A stretch of DNA of 64,000 bases from positions 253,466-317,465 of the forward strand of contig NZ_HE978567.1 in the NCBI RefSeq assembly GCF_000311825.1. The letters run 5' to 3'. Positions 1-8,465 of this stretch are shown in pieces. Numbering within the stretch: position 1 is the first letter of the stretch; every line of letters begins with the position of its first letter. The notes below the pieces were generated by a model, which was given only the letters and a program-made list of their open reading frames with translations, ran no database searches and was not told the DNA's origin. Position numbers and translations under genes: made by a program. The stretch comes from Peptoniphilus grossensis ph5 (lineage in GTDB: Bacteria; Bacillota; Clostridia; Tissierellales; Peptoniphilaceae).

Positions 1-29
1 ATCACATTTCTCTTTTTCATTTTTTTCAT
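1..29 (-). CDS. Start of a minus-strand gene cut by the window edge
   Basis: An ATG at 29 on the minus strand is followed by codons for a lysine-rich start (MKKMKKRNV) running off the window. A purine-rich ribosome site of the AGGAAGGTGA type lies just upstream. Only about nine codons are visible, so the product cannot be named. The gene would diverge from the plus-strand sensor operon. Confidence 0.4.
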
Positions 30-385
30 GTCGTCACCTTCCTATCCTTTTGTAAACTCTATCCTAATATTCTCTTTGCCCTTCCTAAAACTTTTCATAG
101 ACATCTCCTCTCTTTCTAAAATATTTCTTCCTAATTCTAATTTTTTCCAACTTTTTATCTTTATAATTTCATTCTACTAAAATTTAAAATTTTCACATCA
201 CCCAAAAGGGTGATTTTTTATAAATTTTTAAAAAATTTTTTATTTTTTCTCCCTTGCAAGTCTTTTGCTTTTTATCCAAGGGCTGAAATCAAATAGCTTA
301 AAGGACTTTTTTTGATATAATTAAAAAAACTTTAAGTAATTAAATCTCTATCTAAATAAAATCTTTGAAGAAGGGAGGAAGACTC
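30..385. other. AT-rich intergenic region with a hairpin
   Basis: This stretch separates a minus-strand gene start from the plus-strand sensor operon. It contains one clear stem-loop at 197-214 (ATCACCC, loop AAAA, GGGTGAT) followed by a T-run on the plus strand. A TATAAT-like box at about 316-321 could serve the operon. No coding sequence is supported. Confidence 0.5.
197..218 (+). terminator. Rho-independent terminator-like hairpin
   Basis: A perfect 7-bp stem (ATCACCC/GGGTGAT) with a 4-nt loop is followed by a run of T. No plus-strand gene is seen upstream inside the window, so it may end a short transcript or act in the leader of the following operon. Confidence 0.5.
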
Positions 386-2041
386 GTGTATCGCAAAGAA
401 ATAATCAGCTATTTACTTTCAATTTTTTTAGTTTTTGTGGCAGGCATCCTTCACACATTGGATTATTTTTCTCTAATAAATTTTCCTGTACATATAATAA
501 TTTTTTGCCTCTACACAACAATAATTTTCTTGTGGCTTAGAAATATGAATAACAGAGTTTTAAGGGCATCAGTTGTCAGAAGATTTAAAACTATTGGCAT
601 CCTCTTAATTTTTTATTTGGCATTTAGAACTCTTAAGTACGAAATATTATTAGAAAGTCCCTTGGCTGTTAGATACATCAGATATTTTTATTATGTCTTC
701 CCCATAGTCCTCATCCAGCTTGTCTTTTTGACATCCCTCTTTGTTGGAAAGTCTGAAAGGGAAAATATTAGCGACTTTTGGAAACTCCTTTGGGTCCCAA
801 CGGGAGTTTTAGTTATCCTCATCTTGACTAACGACATCCACGGACTTGTCTTTTCCTTAGACGCAAGCTCAAGGGGCTTAAACCAATATGGACCGATCTT
901 TTATTTTGGAATTATTTATATAGGCATCCTGTCTCTTTTGACCCTCTTTTTTACAATGATTCCCTACATAACAAGAGGTCCCATCTCCACCATAGTCCCT
1001 TCCATTTCAATTTTATTACTTTGGGCGCTTTACACTTTTTTATATATGCTTGGCTGGCAGCCCTTTGAATATTTTAAAATGGTCTTTAAAAGTGCCGAGT
1101 TCAATATTTTAATGGTGATTTTATTTATTGAGTCCCTAGTTTTTAAAAGGCTCATACCTTCCAACAGGGGCTACGAATCTTTTTTAAAGATGTCTTCACT
1201 TAACATTGGCATAATGGACTTAGCTGAAAATATTATTTTCACGCCCAAAAATTATCCCAACATCGAGCCTAAGCTCATTAACAAGGCTTACAAGAAGCCT
1301 GTCCTCTTAAATGAGAACACCCTTCTTGAAAGTGCCAGCATCAAGGGCGGCAAATCTTTTTGGTTCGTTGACCTAACTGATTTTAACAAGCTCAAGAAAA
1401 AATTGATGCAGCTAAATGAAGAAATGCTTAGTGAAAATGAACTTTTAAAGGCCAACAACAAGCTAAAGAAAAATATGGTAAAGGTAGAGGAGCAAAAGGA
1501 AATAAGAGAGCACATCCAATTAAAGCTGGAACCTCAATTTGAAAAGCTAAAATACATTATGAAAAACCTGCCAGAAGATGAAGAAGAGTTTGAAAATACC
1601 TTAAAATATGCCTGCATCTTAGATGTCTACATAAAAAGATATTCAAACTTATTTTTGCTCACAAAAAATAAAAAAAATTTAGACCTTTCAGAGTTAAGGC
1701 TTGCCTTCTCTGAGTCCCTAGATTATTTAGAATTGAGCCAGGTGAGAACTGATTTAGATTGGAGAATTAATAGGAGCTTTGATGCAAAAATTTGCCTAAA
1801 ATTATATGAAATTTTCCAAAATATTTTGGAGACCTACCAGCCTCACATGTCTTCCATTAGCCTTATCTTTGCCGACAAGAGAAGGCGTCCTGAATTAAAA
1901 ATAAAAGTCATATCTTCAAAAACTTTTTCTATCTTTAAGGAGCTAGAAAAAAATTATAGGAAAGAGGGCATCTTAATCCACGAAAACTTTAGTGGATATC
2001 AAATAAATTGGACTATTTCTATTGAAAGGGGTGCCCTATGA
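386..2041 (+). CDS. Membrane sensor with 7TM N-terminal region and kinase-like C-terminus
   Basis: The start is taken as GTG at 386, because GAAGGGAGGAAG lies just before it; the open frame begins at a TTG at 365. The product is about 551 residues. The first ~260 residues form about seven hydrophobic segments, with a TNDIHGLVF motif typical of the N-terminal 7TM region of some histidine kinases. Then come a coiled coil (about 335-395) and a C-terminal region that resembles an ATPase domain but lacks clear N and G boxes and an HD-type phosphoacceptor motif. It overlaps the next sensor kinase by 4 nt (ATGA), so the two are translationally coupled. It is probably a signal-sensing partner rather than an active kinase. 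The ligand is unknown. Confidence 0.75.
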   Translation: MYRKEIISYLLSIFLVFVAGILHTLDYFSLINFPVHIIIFCLYTTIIFLWLRNMNNRVLRASVVRRFKTIGILLIFYLAFRTLKYEILLESPLAVRYIRYFYYVFPIVLIQLVFLTSLFVGKSERENISDFWKLLWVPTGVLVILILTNDIHGLVFSLDASSRGLNQYGPIFYFGIIYIGILSLLTLFFTMIPYITRGPISTIVPSISILLLWALYTFLYMLGWQPFEYFKMVFKSAEFNILMVILFIESLVFKRLIPSNRGYESFLKMSSLNIGIMDLAENIIFTPKNYPNIEPKLINKAYKKPVLLNENTLLESASIKGGKSFWFVDLTDFNKLKKKLMQLNEEMLSENELLKANNKLKKNMVKVEEQKEIREHIQLKLEPQFEKLKYIMKNLPEDEEEFENTLKYACILDVYIKRYSNLFLLTKNKKNLDLSELRLAFSESLDYLELSQVRTDLDWRINRSFDAKICLKLYEIFQNILETYQPHMSSISLIFADKRRRPELKIKVISSKTFSIFKELEKNYRKEGILIHENFSGYQINWTISIERGAL

Positions 2042-3337
2042 AACTAATGGACTTAAACACCTTTAGGTTGACCTACCTCTTTGTGGTAAACCTAGTGATT
2101 TTAGTTGTAAGCCTAAAATTTGTCGTTGCAGCCTCAAACAGTAAAAGAGAGTTCCCAATTTTTGCCTTCAGCTTAGGGATTTTCATCTTGAGTTTTTTGC
2201 CCTTGCAAGTTTTAGCAGAAATTGGCAGTGGAAAAATTAATATGAGCAGATTGTTTTTATCCTTGCCTGCCTATATTTTTATTTACTACGACCTCTTCCT
2301 TTGCTCCTTGGAATATTTATTTTTCAGCAAATTTTTTAAGACTCAAAACACAAGTATTGGCAAGAACTCCATTAAGGAAAGCATGGATAATCTTCCCGAT
2401 GGCATTTGCTTTTCAAAAGCAGATGGGACGCCTCTACTGGTAAATAGGCAGATGCAAGAAATTTCCTACCAAGTCTTTGGCAGGATGCTAGTAAATGATG
2501 TAGTTTGTGCTGAAGATGTGAGAAATAACAAAATCAAGGCTCCCACAAAAATTTTGCAAAGGGACCCCCTTGTCATTGAATCCAAGGGCAAGGTTTGGCT
2601 CATAAAAATTATTCTTCACGAAAATTTTAGAGAGACCTTGGCTTATAACATCACTCTTGAATGGGCAATGTATAAGGAAATCGAGAGTAAGACTTCGCAA
2701 ATTCAAAGAATAAATGAAAGTCTAAAGGACTACCAAAAAAATGTGGTGGAATACACTAGGCAAAAGGAAATTTTGCAGGCGAAGATAAAAATTCACGACA
2801 AAATCGGTCAGTCCCTCATATATTTTAGGCGCTACTTGAAAAAATAAAAAGACCAAGGAAGACCGCCACATGCTCATAAAGCTTTGGATGGAAAGTCTCT
2901 TGATCTTAGATGAAAAAATAGATGAAAAAAATGACTTCACAGAAGAAAAGCCTGACACTTCAAAAAATAAGTTGCTCTTTGAAAAACTAATTTCAGCAGC
3001 AAAGGATATTGGCGTAAAAGTTCATCTTCATGGAAAAACTCCTGACAATGAAAGGGACTGGATCCTTTTAGTTGACATAGTCCACGAAGCCCTAAACAAT
3101 GCCCTTAGACATGGCGAGGCAAAAAATATTTGGATCTACCTAAGTGAAGACGATCTTAACAAGTTCTTAAAAATAGAAAATGATGGACTGCCAGCTCATG
3201 AACCCATAAGGGAAAAGGGCGGTCTAAAAAATATTCGCCAGCACATAGAAAGTTATGGTGGTAGAATGGAGATAAAGGCAAGCCCAAAATTTCAGCTAAA
3301 CTTGTCTTGGCCTAAAGGAGAAAATTATGACTTATAA
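2038..3337 (+). CDS. Sensor histidine kinase, split by a frameshift in an A-run
   Basis: Two open frames, 2038-2847 and 2870-3337, together make one kinase of about 432 residues. The first holds three membrane segments, a PAS-like stretch (LPDGICFSKADG) and the phosphoacceptor motif HDKIGQ. The second holds the ATPase domain with an N box (HEALNNALRHG) and a glycine-rich box (GGLKNIRQHIESYGG). Reading 2846 onward in the second frame gives a continuous KTKEDRHMLIKLW stretch, so the break lies at the six-A run 2839-2844. Removing one A restores the gene. This may be decay, polymerase slippage or a base-calling error. It lies between the 7TM sensor and the response regulator and overlaps the latter by 11 nt. 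Confidence 0.75.
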
Positions 3338-3953
3338 AATAATGATTGTAGACGACCAGTTTGTTTCCCGCGAGATGTTTAAACTTTATATAGACCAATG
3401 CCCCAATTACGAAGTTGTCTACTGCATTGACACAGCCATGTTTGCCGACACCTATGTCCTAAAGGATGACTTAGACCTTATTATTATGGACATACTCATG
3501 GAAGATGGGTCTAACGGGCTTGATGCTGCAGAGAAGATAAAAAAATTAAAGCCAAACATAAAAATAATCGCCGTGACAAGTATGCCCGAAATTTCTTGGA
3601 TGGACAGGGCGAAAAAAATTGGCATAGATAGTTTTTGGTACAAGGAAGTTTCTGAAAAGACAATTTTGGAAATCATCGAGAGGACCCTGGCAGGCGAATC
3701 AATTTATCCCGAAGAAACCCCAGAGGTAAAGCTTGGTTTGACAAAATCAACAGAGCTTACGCCTAGAGAAATTCAAGTCCTTCGCCTCTTGACTACAGGT
3801 GTGGGAAATGACGAGATAGCAGAAAGGCTTAACATATCACAAAACACAGTGAAGACTCACATCAAACACCTCTTAGATAAAACTGGATTTAACACTAGGA
3901 CCCAGCTTGCCATACAAGCCCGCATAACAGGCTTTGTCATAGAAGACGATTAA
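3327..3953 (+). CDS. LuxR/NarL-family response regulator
   Basis: The 208-residue protein has a receiver domain (about 1-120) with the acidic pair in IVDDQ and the likely phosphoacceptor aspartate in IIMDILMEDG. A C-terminal LuxR-type helix-turn-helix follows (ELTPREIQVLRLL ... ISQNTVKTHIKHLLDKTG). It should be phosphorylated by the upstream kinase and bind DNA. Its start lies inside the end of the kinase gene, so the three genes form one operon, closed by a strong hairpin at 3967. No target genes are evident from the sequence. Confidence 0.9.
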   Translation: MTYKIMIVDDQFVSREMFKLYIDQCPNYEVVYCIDTAMFADTYVLKDDLDLIIMDILMEDGSNGLDAAEKIKKLKPNIKIIAVTSMPEISWMDRAKKIGIDSFWYKEVSEKTILEIIERTLAGESIYPEETPEVKLGLTKSTELTPREIQVLRLLTTGVGNDEIAERLNISQNTVKTHIKHLLDKTGFNTRTQLAIQARITGFVIEDD

Positions 3954-3966
3954 ATCTATATAAGAA

Positions 3967-4006
3967 AACCCTTTGTCAGAAAATTCCAACAAAGGGTTCT
4001 TTTTTT
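3967..4006 (+). terminator. Terminator of the two-component operon
   Basis: A perfect 10-bp stem (AACCCTTTGT at 3967-3976, ACAAAGGGTT at 3989-3998) is followed by CTTTTTTTT. The convergent minus-strand gene ends at 4019, so it probably works in both directions. Confidence 0.85.
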
Positions 4007-4018
4007 GCTCCCGCAAAA

Positions 4019-4375
4019 TCATTGGGCCTTCACAGTATTTTTTATGTAAAAACCAAAAATTATCCCCAAAGAAAGAGGAAAGTAAAAAAAATATTTGCTA
4101 CTTAAAAAGTATATCCAAAATAAATGTGGAATGAATAAGAAAATTAGAAGGTAAGAAAAATATCCTCGCCTTTTAAATAAGCTTGGCAAAAAAATTAAAA
4201 GTCCCAACAAAAAGGGCATGACAAGCCTTATGTTTATAACTGCCACAGCCATATAAACTTTTGGCATTTCGCCAATACTTAAAAATAAAATGCCGCTAAA
4301 AAAATAAATCAAAAATAAAATAATAGCCTTGTCTTTGTCCTTTTTGTCATAAAATTTTATTAGTTTTTCTTTCAT
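4019..4375 (-). CDS. Small integral membrane protein, unknown function
   Basis: The 118-residue protein starts at an ATG preceded by AAAAGGAG. After a charged N-terminus it has about four hydrophobic segments and little else, with a short KNTVKAQ tail. No family is recognised. It follows the HIRAN gene with a 13-nt gap on the same strand. A degenerate copy of its 3' end lies near 7946-8000, a sign of local duplication. Confidence 0.6.
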   Translation of the reverse strand: MKEKLIKFYDKKDKDKAIILFLIYFFSGILFLSIGEMPKVYMAVAVINIRLVMPFLLGLLIFLPSLFKRRGYFSYLLIFLFIPHLFWIYFLSSKYFFYFPLSLGIIFGFYIKNTVKAQ

Positions 4376-4388
4376 TTTTACTCCTTTT

Positions 4389-4790
4389 CTAGCTTTCGTG
4401 AAGGTAGATTTTAATTTTTATCTTGAGCCACTTGCCTCGCATTTCCTTTTCTACAACTTTGGCAAAGAGGACCTTGCCAGCATCCATTAGTCGTGAAAAG
4501 ATGACATTATCTTGGCGAGGGACATAACCGATTTTTTCTTTCTCCAAGGTTTCTATGCGAATGGCTTGGGGGTCGTGTTCATTTTCTGGCTCACGATAAA
4601 AAACTAAGCGGTCGTCATCTTTGAGGCTTTCCCCAATTTTTTCAATGCCTTCAATGTGTGTCGTGCCGGCAACATAGGTGTCAAAAAGATAAATGTCCCT
4701 CTCAAAGGGTTTGGGCAAGTCAAGACCACTTCCAGTCTTCATGAGATATTCAATTAAATCGCCATTATCTATTTTTACTAAGTCATTCAT
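4389..4790 (-). CDS. HIRAN-domain protein
   Basis: The 133-residue protein matches the HIRAN pattern from about residue 33 on: a strand with YVAGTTHIEG, then LVFYREPENEHDPQAI and IGYVPRQDN. HIRAN domains recognise DNA ends or damaged DNA, usually fused to helicases or nucleases; here the domain stands alone. Its ATG overlaps the stop of the upstream J-domain-like gene by 4 nt, so the two are coupled and probably work together. The role is inferred from the family only. Confidence 0.8.
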   Translation of the reverse strand: MNDLVKIDNGDLIEYLMKTGSGLDLPKPFERDIYLFDTYVAGTTHIEGIEKIGESLKDDDRLVFYREPENEHDPQAIRIETLEKEKIGYVPRQDNVIFSRLMDAGKVLFAKVVEKEMRGKWLKIKIKIYLHES

Positions 4791-5593
4791 GTCTCATCCC
4801 TCATCAGTTCATTAATGCACTCTTCTTGCGTGTCTATTGCATCTTCAAAACTCTTTAAATCTCTCTCTAAGTCCCTTAACTTCTCTGCCTTTTTCTTCTC
4901 GTCCTCTACATAAATGCTTAAGCTATAGGGTGGCGTGGACCTTATTAAATCAATGGCTCTTTGAACTTGATCCACCAAATCCTCCAGCCTTTTTACTTCA
5001 TCTTCTAGGGACTTACCAGTAAGGTCTCCTCCATCTTTATCATCGCCACTGCAAACTATGTCGTAAATAATTTGAAGACTTGCAAGGTCGCCATCCTTGT
5101 AGGCTTCAGTTGCATTGTAAAATAATTCCTTTTCTGTATCCGTAATCAAAGGATTGATGTCTGGGTGTAGCCTCTTGACGATATTTTTGTAAAGTTTTTT
5201 AAGGAGCTTAGTATCTTCCTCAGACAGCAATTCAACTTTTGAACGCTCAAGGGCATGGTTGATCTCATCAATTTTTTCATCTAACTTCTTTTTGTAGTCG
5301 GCAAATTCTTCATCAAGCTTCTTGTCAATAACTTCCATCTTAATTTTTTCTTGACGGTTCTTTTTCGCCTGAATCATGTCTCTTTTTCTCTTCAAGTGAA
5401 GATACTTGCAATAGGCCTTGTAAAGCCTGTACTCCAGGCTGCCAAAGCTTAGCATATATGCAGTCTTAATATTTTCACAAATAGCAAACTTAAGATTGTC
5501 CCTTTCAAAAACAAGGTCCTCCAAAGTTTTTTTAAGCTCTTGGATCCTCTCCCTTGACCTTTTGTCATCCGGAAACTCAATAATTTGTCCCAT
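4787..5593 (-). CDS. J-domain-like coiled-coil protein
   Basis: The 268-residue protein starts at an ATG 6 nt after GGAGG. It is rich in charged coiled-coil segments (about 1-60, 85-120, 195-265). A central stretch, LLKKLYKNIVKRLHPDINP, carries the HPD tripeptide of DnaJ domains, followed by a YNATEAYKDGD helix. It lacks the rest of a classical DnaJ. It may recruit DnaK to a target. It is coupled to the HIRAN gene, a pairing that suggests DNA repair or defence but does not show it. Confidence 0.65.
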   Translation of the reverse strand: MGQIIEFPDDKRSRERIQELKKTLEDLVFERDNLKFAICENIKTAYMLSFGSLEYRLYKAYCKYLHLKRKRDMIQAKKNRQEKIKMEVIDKKLDEEFADYKKKLDEKIDEINHALERSKVELLSEEDTKLLKKLYKNIVKRLHPDINPLITDTEKELFYNATEAYKDGDLASLQIIYDIVCSGDDKDGGDLTGKSLEDEVKRLEDLVDQVQRAIDLIRSTPPYSLSIYVEDEKKKAEKLRDLERDLKSFEDAIDTQEECINELMRDET

Positions 5594-5795
5594 GCCACGC
5601 CTCCTTCCTCAATCATCATATTTTAATATATCAAGACCCATTTTTACAGTATCAACATAAGTCTCGTTTACTTATTTCTATATCCTGACCATCAAAATTA
5701 TACATTCTGCGTGGCTCGTTGGTAACGCCGAGGGGATATGAAGATTTGCTACAACAGGTAACTACGTCGTGGTTCTTGTTTAAATTAGGAACTTA

Positions 5796-5860
5796 TTAAC
5801 CAAGCAAAACAAGATCATAATCCGCTTGTTTTCTGACATTTTTTACTTTTTCTTGGTTAA
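5796..5860 (-). terminator. Nested inverted repeat after the Fic gene
   Basis: Two nested dyads lie just downstream of the Fic stop on the minus strand: an inner AAAACAAG/CTTGTTTT (5806-5813, 5825-5832) and an outer TTAACCAAG/CTTGGTTAA (5796-5804, 5852-5860). They would fold into a long hairpin and probably end the Fic transcript. The rest of 5594-5868 shows no gene. Confidence 0.5.
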
Positions 5861-5868
5861 TTGCTCTG

Positions 5869-6324
5869 TTAATAGAATTCATCTACTACAGATATCGCAT
5901 TAAATATATCCAGTTTTAATTCTTCATCTGTATCATATGTATAATTTAAAATAGCATCTAATATCCTTCTGAGTAATTTCTCATCAATATGTCCGGCCGC
6001 AACATGGTAGCTTATATTTTCCATCTCCCTAAAATATACATTTGCGACCGCCATATAACCATTTTTCAATAAAAACATTGCGGTGAGAGTGATTGCTATT
6101 CTTTTATTCCCATCTGCAAAGCAATGAAACTTACATGCACAGAAAAATAGATGCTCTAGCTTATCTAAAAAGGTTGGATAATAATCATCATTCTGTATAT
6201 GAAACAAAACACTTTCTAACTTTTCTGTATCAAGTTGACCATAGTCTCCACCACCACTATTTTCTATGGTAACTTGGTGAATAGCTTTAGCTTCTTCAAT
6301 AGTAATATAATTGATTTCTGCCAT
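5869..6324 (-). CDS. Fic/Doc-family toxin (death-on-curing type)
   Basis: The 151-residue protein carries the Fic core HCFADGNKRIA, matching HxFx(D/E)GNKR, with the catalytic histidine and the ATP-binding residues intact. Doc-type Fic proteins phosphorylate or AMPylate host targets such as EF-Tu and act as toxins. Its ATG overlaps the stop of the upstream DNA-binding gene by 1 nt (TAATG), so the two are translationally coupled like a toxin and its control protein. The target is not predictable. Confidence 0.8.
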   Translation of the reverse strand: MAEINYITIEEAKAIHQVTIENSGGGDYGQLDTEKLESVLFHIQNDDYYPTFLDKLEHLFFCACKFHCFADGNKRIAITLTAMFLLKNGYMAVANVYFREMENISYHVAAGHIDEKLLRRILDAILNYTYDTDEELKLDIFNAISVVDEFY

Positions 6325-7352
6325 TAGCTACGCTCCTTTAATCGTTTTAATACATCACTATTCTCTTGCATCAACTTTTCAAGCTCATCACCAGCTACAC
6401 CCAAGAATTTTTCATATTCTTCTGTATCTAATGGTTTGATATATTCTTCCAATTGATAATGAAAAGCATCTCTTAGCGCCATATCTCGACTAGCCATTTT
6501 CGTTCTCGCTCTAATTATTAAAGGTTTCCATAACGGCAACGTTTCAAATGATGTAAAAATGTCAGACAATTCCCAGTTATTAAGTTTCCTTCCCAATTGT
6601 TCCGATTGATCTTTTATCATTGAAGCCAAACCACATTCATAGGATGCAATCAAATCTAAAACTTCTGAATACATAGTATCCCTTGCATTATCTTTTTTGG
6701 TCAAATGAAGTATATGCTTATATTCTTGTGCCTTTTCCTTGAATATACTCTGATATATTTTATCCGTATATATCGCATATTTACTATTTCCCATATCAAC
6801 ATAATCCCTTAATGCATCAGTAAATTCTCTGCGATAATTCTCCTCTTGAAGAAAAGCACTTATAAAGTCTTGATCTCTTTGATTGATGTACTTTGTAGAA
6901 CCACCGGTTCTTTGATTAACAAAATCAATGACAATGTCTAACATTATTTGCCTAAGAACTTTTGCATTTTCACTTTCTGCCAATAACATTGCCATATTTA
7001 GAAAGGCTTTAAAATCAAATATTGCTATTTGCGGAGTTCTATTGCTAATGTTCCCGACATTTATGTCGGGAACATCCTGCGCTAATACACAATCCATGAA
7101 TTCTTTGAGCTTTTTACCCTTTAGAATCTCATATCCATTTGAAGCAATTTCCTCAGAATTCTCGCTAACATATCTCTCGATTGTTCTCACATCAACATCA
7201 AAATATGTTGCCACCATTGATTTTGTTAATCTTAATCGTCCATCAAACATAATACCTTGAATACCTGTCTGATTTTGAATTTCATTAACTGCTAAATCAT
7301 TATTCAAAATATTTTGTCTAGCGATTTGAGACGTAGTTAAATCTTTTGCCAT
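6324..7352 (-). CDS. DNA-binding protein coupled to the Fic toxin, probable antitoxin or regulator
   Basis: The start is taken at the second ATG (7352), which is 7 nt from AAGGAAG; the first ATG at 7358 is too close. The product is about 342 residues. An N-terminal helix-turn-helix (LTKSMVATYFDVDVRTIERYV) resembles that of RhuM-like proteins found next to Fic genes. The remainder is helical, with no catalytic motif recognised. It is translated just ahead of Fic, so a role in neutralising or regulating it is likely but inferred. Confidence 0.6.
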   Translation of the reverse strand: MAKDLTTSQIARQNILNNDLAVNEIQNQTGIQGIMFDGRLRLTKSMVATYFDVDVRTIERYVSENSEEIASNGYEILKGKKLKEFMDCVLAQDVPDINVGNISNRTPQIAIFDFKAFLNMAMLLAESENAKVLRQIMLDIVIDFVNQRTGGSTKYINQRDQDFISAFLQEENYRREFTDALRDYVDMGNSKYAIYTDKIYQSIFKEKAQEYKHILHLTKKDNARDTMYSEVLDLIASYECGLASMIKDQSEQLGRKLNNWELSDIFTSFETLPLWKPLIIRARTKMASRDMALRDAFHYQLEEYIKPLDTEEYEKFLGVAGDELEKLMQENSDVLKRLKERS

Positions 7353-7397
7353 TCTCATACTTCCTTTTTACTATATATTTACAGAATATAAGAAAAA

Positions 7398-7842
7398 TTA
7401 TTTCCCGTACTTTTCTTTTAACCTATATTCATCTAATTCAACCATAAGTTCCACATATGCTTCTCTCAATTCTACTGGTGACATAGTATTTGCAAATCCC
7501 ATATACTTATCATATTTCTTAGTCCTGCGCTCCTCTTCCTCTGATTCATACATTGTCTTTTCATTCTTAAAACAATCTGCCTCTGACTCATCAAGGCAAA
7601 AATAAACGAGCGACAATATGTTTGCATATTATTTTCTTTCCATTTGCTAAAGGACAATCGCAAGTGGATTTTCGTGGATGCTCCATATCTACATGAACAT
7701 GATAATCCTCATCGCCACTACCTGCTACTAAATCTTCGCAGGTTCCATCTTCATTCACAGTATACGAAAGAACTTTATTCTATTTATAATAATCCATTCC
7801 ACGCCATATAGATTTACTGCTGGCAATATCTATTAATCCCAT
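7398..7842 (-). pseudogene. Broken SWIM zinc-finger protein gene
   Basis: Reading from an ATG at 7842 (preceded by GGAGG) gives a short start, then an in-frame TAG at 7782-7780, and then a SWIM zinc finger with CDCPLANGKKIICKH, the CxC...CxH pattern. The frame then breaks just after CKHIVA. The next frame continues with YFCLDESEADCFK and a C-terminal helix ending at 7398. One nonsense codon and one single-base shift have therefore inactivated a gene of about 148 codons. SWIM domains bind DNA or proteins. It lies upstream of the Fic pair on the same strand. Confidence 0.75.
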
Positions 7843-7945
7843 AAAGAACCTCCGCAAAATACTCTTTCAATCTAAATCCGTTAATAATATTGGATATCAT
7901 CGTTTTCTAAAATTCCAAGCAATAAAAGTAAATAAGCTTACCCTA

Positions 7946-8000
7946 GCAAAATCATTTGATCTTCACAGCCTTTTTTATATAAAAACCAAAAATTAGTCCC
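7946..8000 (-). repeat. Degenerate copy of the 3' end of the membrane gene at 4019
   Basis: The stretch matches about 4013-4067, including the stop region and the sense of KNTVKA, with scattered differences. It runs directly into a short sequence like the ribosome-site region of the J-domain gene (around 5585). The rest of the old gene is missing, so this is a deletion scar of a duplicated block. Confidence 0.6.
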
Positions 8001-8036
8001 ATGCCCTGCCTCCTTCTTACTTTTATTTTAATACTT

Positions 8037-8258
8037 TTAATTTAGAAAATTAAAGGGGAAAACTAAAAATTCAGGCACCGTTTTATAAGACCCGTCCCTA
8101 GCCACTATTCCATACCTCTTATAGGAGTAAAGAATTGCTCGGTAGGAAACCACAACTCCCTATTCTGAGCTGCCAACAACGGGAAAGAACAAGACTATAA
8201 CAAGTAGCAAAATAAACAGCTTTTTCCTTTTCTTTTTATCTCTCTTTCTTTTTCTAAT
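8037..8258 (-). pseudogene. Dead copy of the 73-residue membrane protein at 9358
   Basis: This 222-nt stretch is the same length as the intact gene at 9358-9579 and encodes a clearly related protein (lysine/arginine-rich start, hydrophobic segment, VSYRAILYSY, ending FPFNFLN). The ATG is replaced and a TAG interrupts the frame near the middle, so it cannot be expressed. With the fragment at 7946 it shows tandem duplication and decay. Confidence 0.75.
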
Positions 8259-8465
8259 AAATACTCCCCCTTAAATTATTGCAAATTAATGCTATCTTCT
8301 TTTTCTATGACAATAAAAGTAAGATACATTAATTGATGTCTTAACTTTGTTAGGGCTTTAAAAATTATTATTAAAGATTTTTATTGTTATGGCATGCCAG
8401 TCTCTTCTAATTAGAAATGTTTCCCTTATGGAATTATTTCTAATTAGACATATTATTAAAAATTG

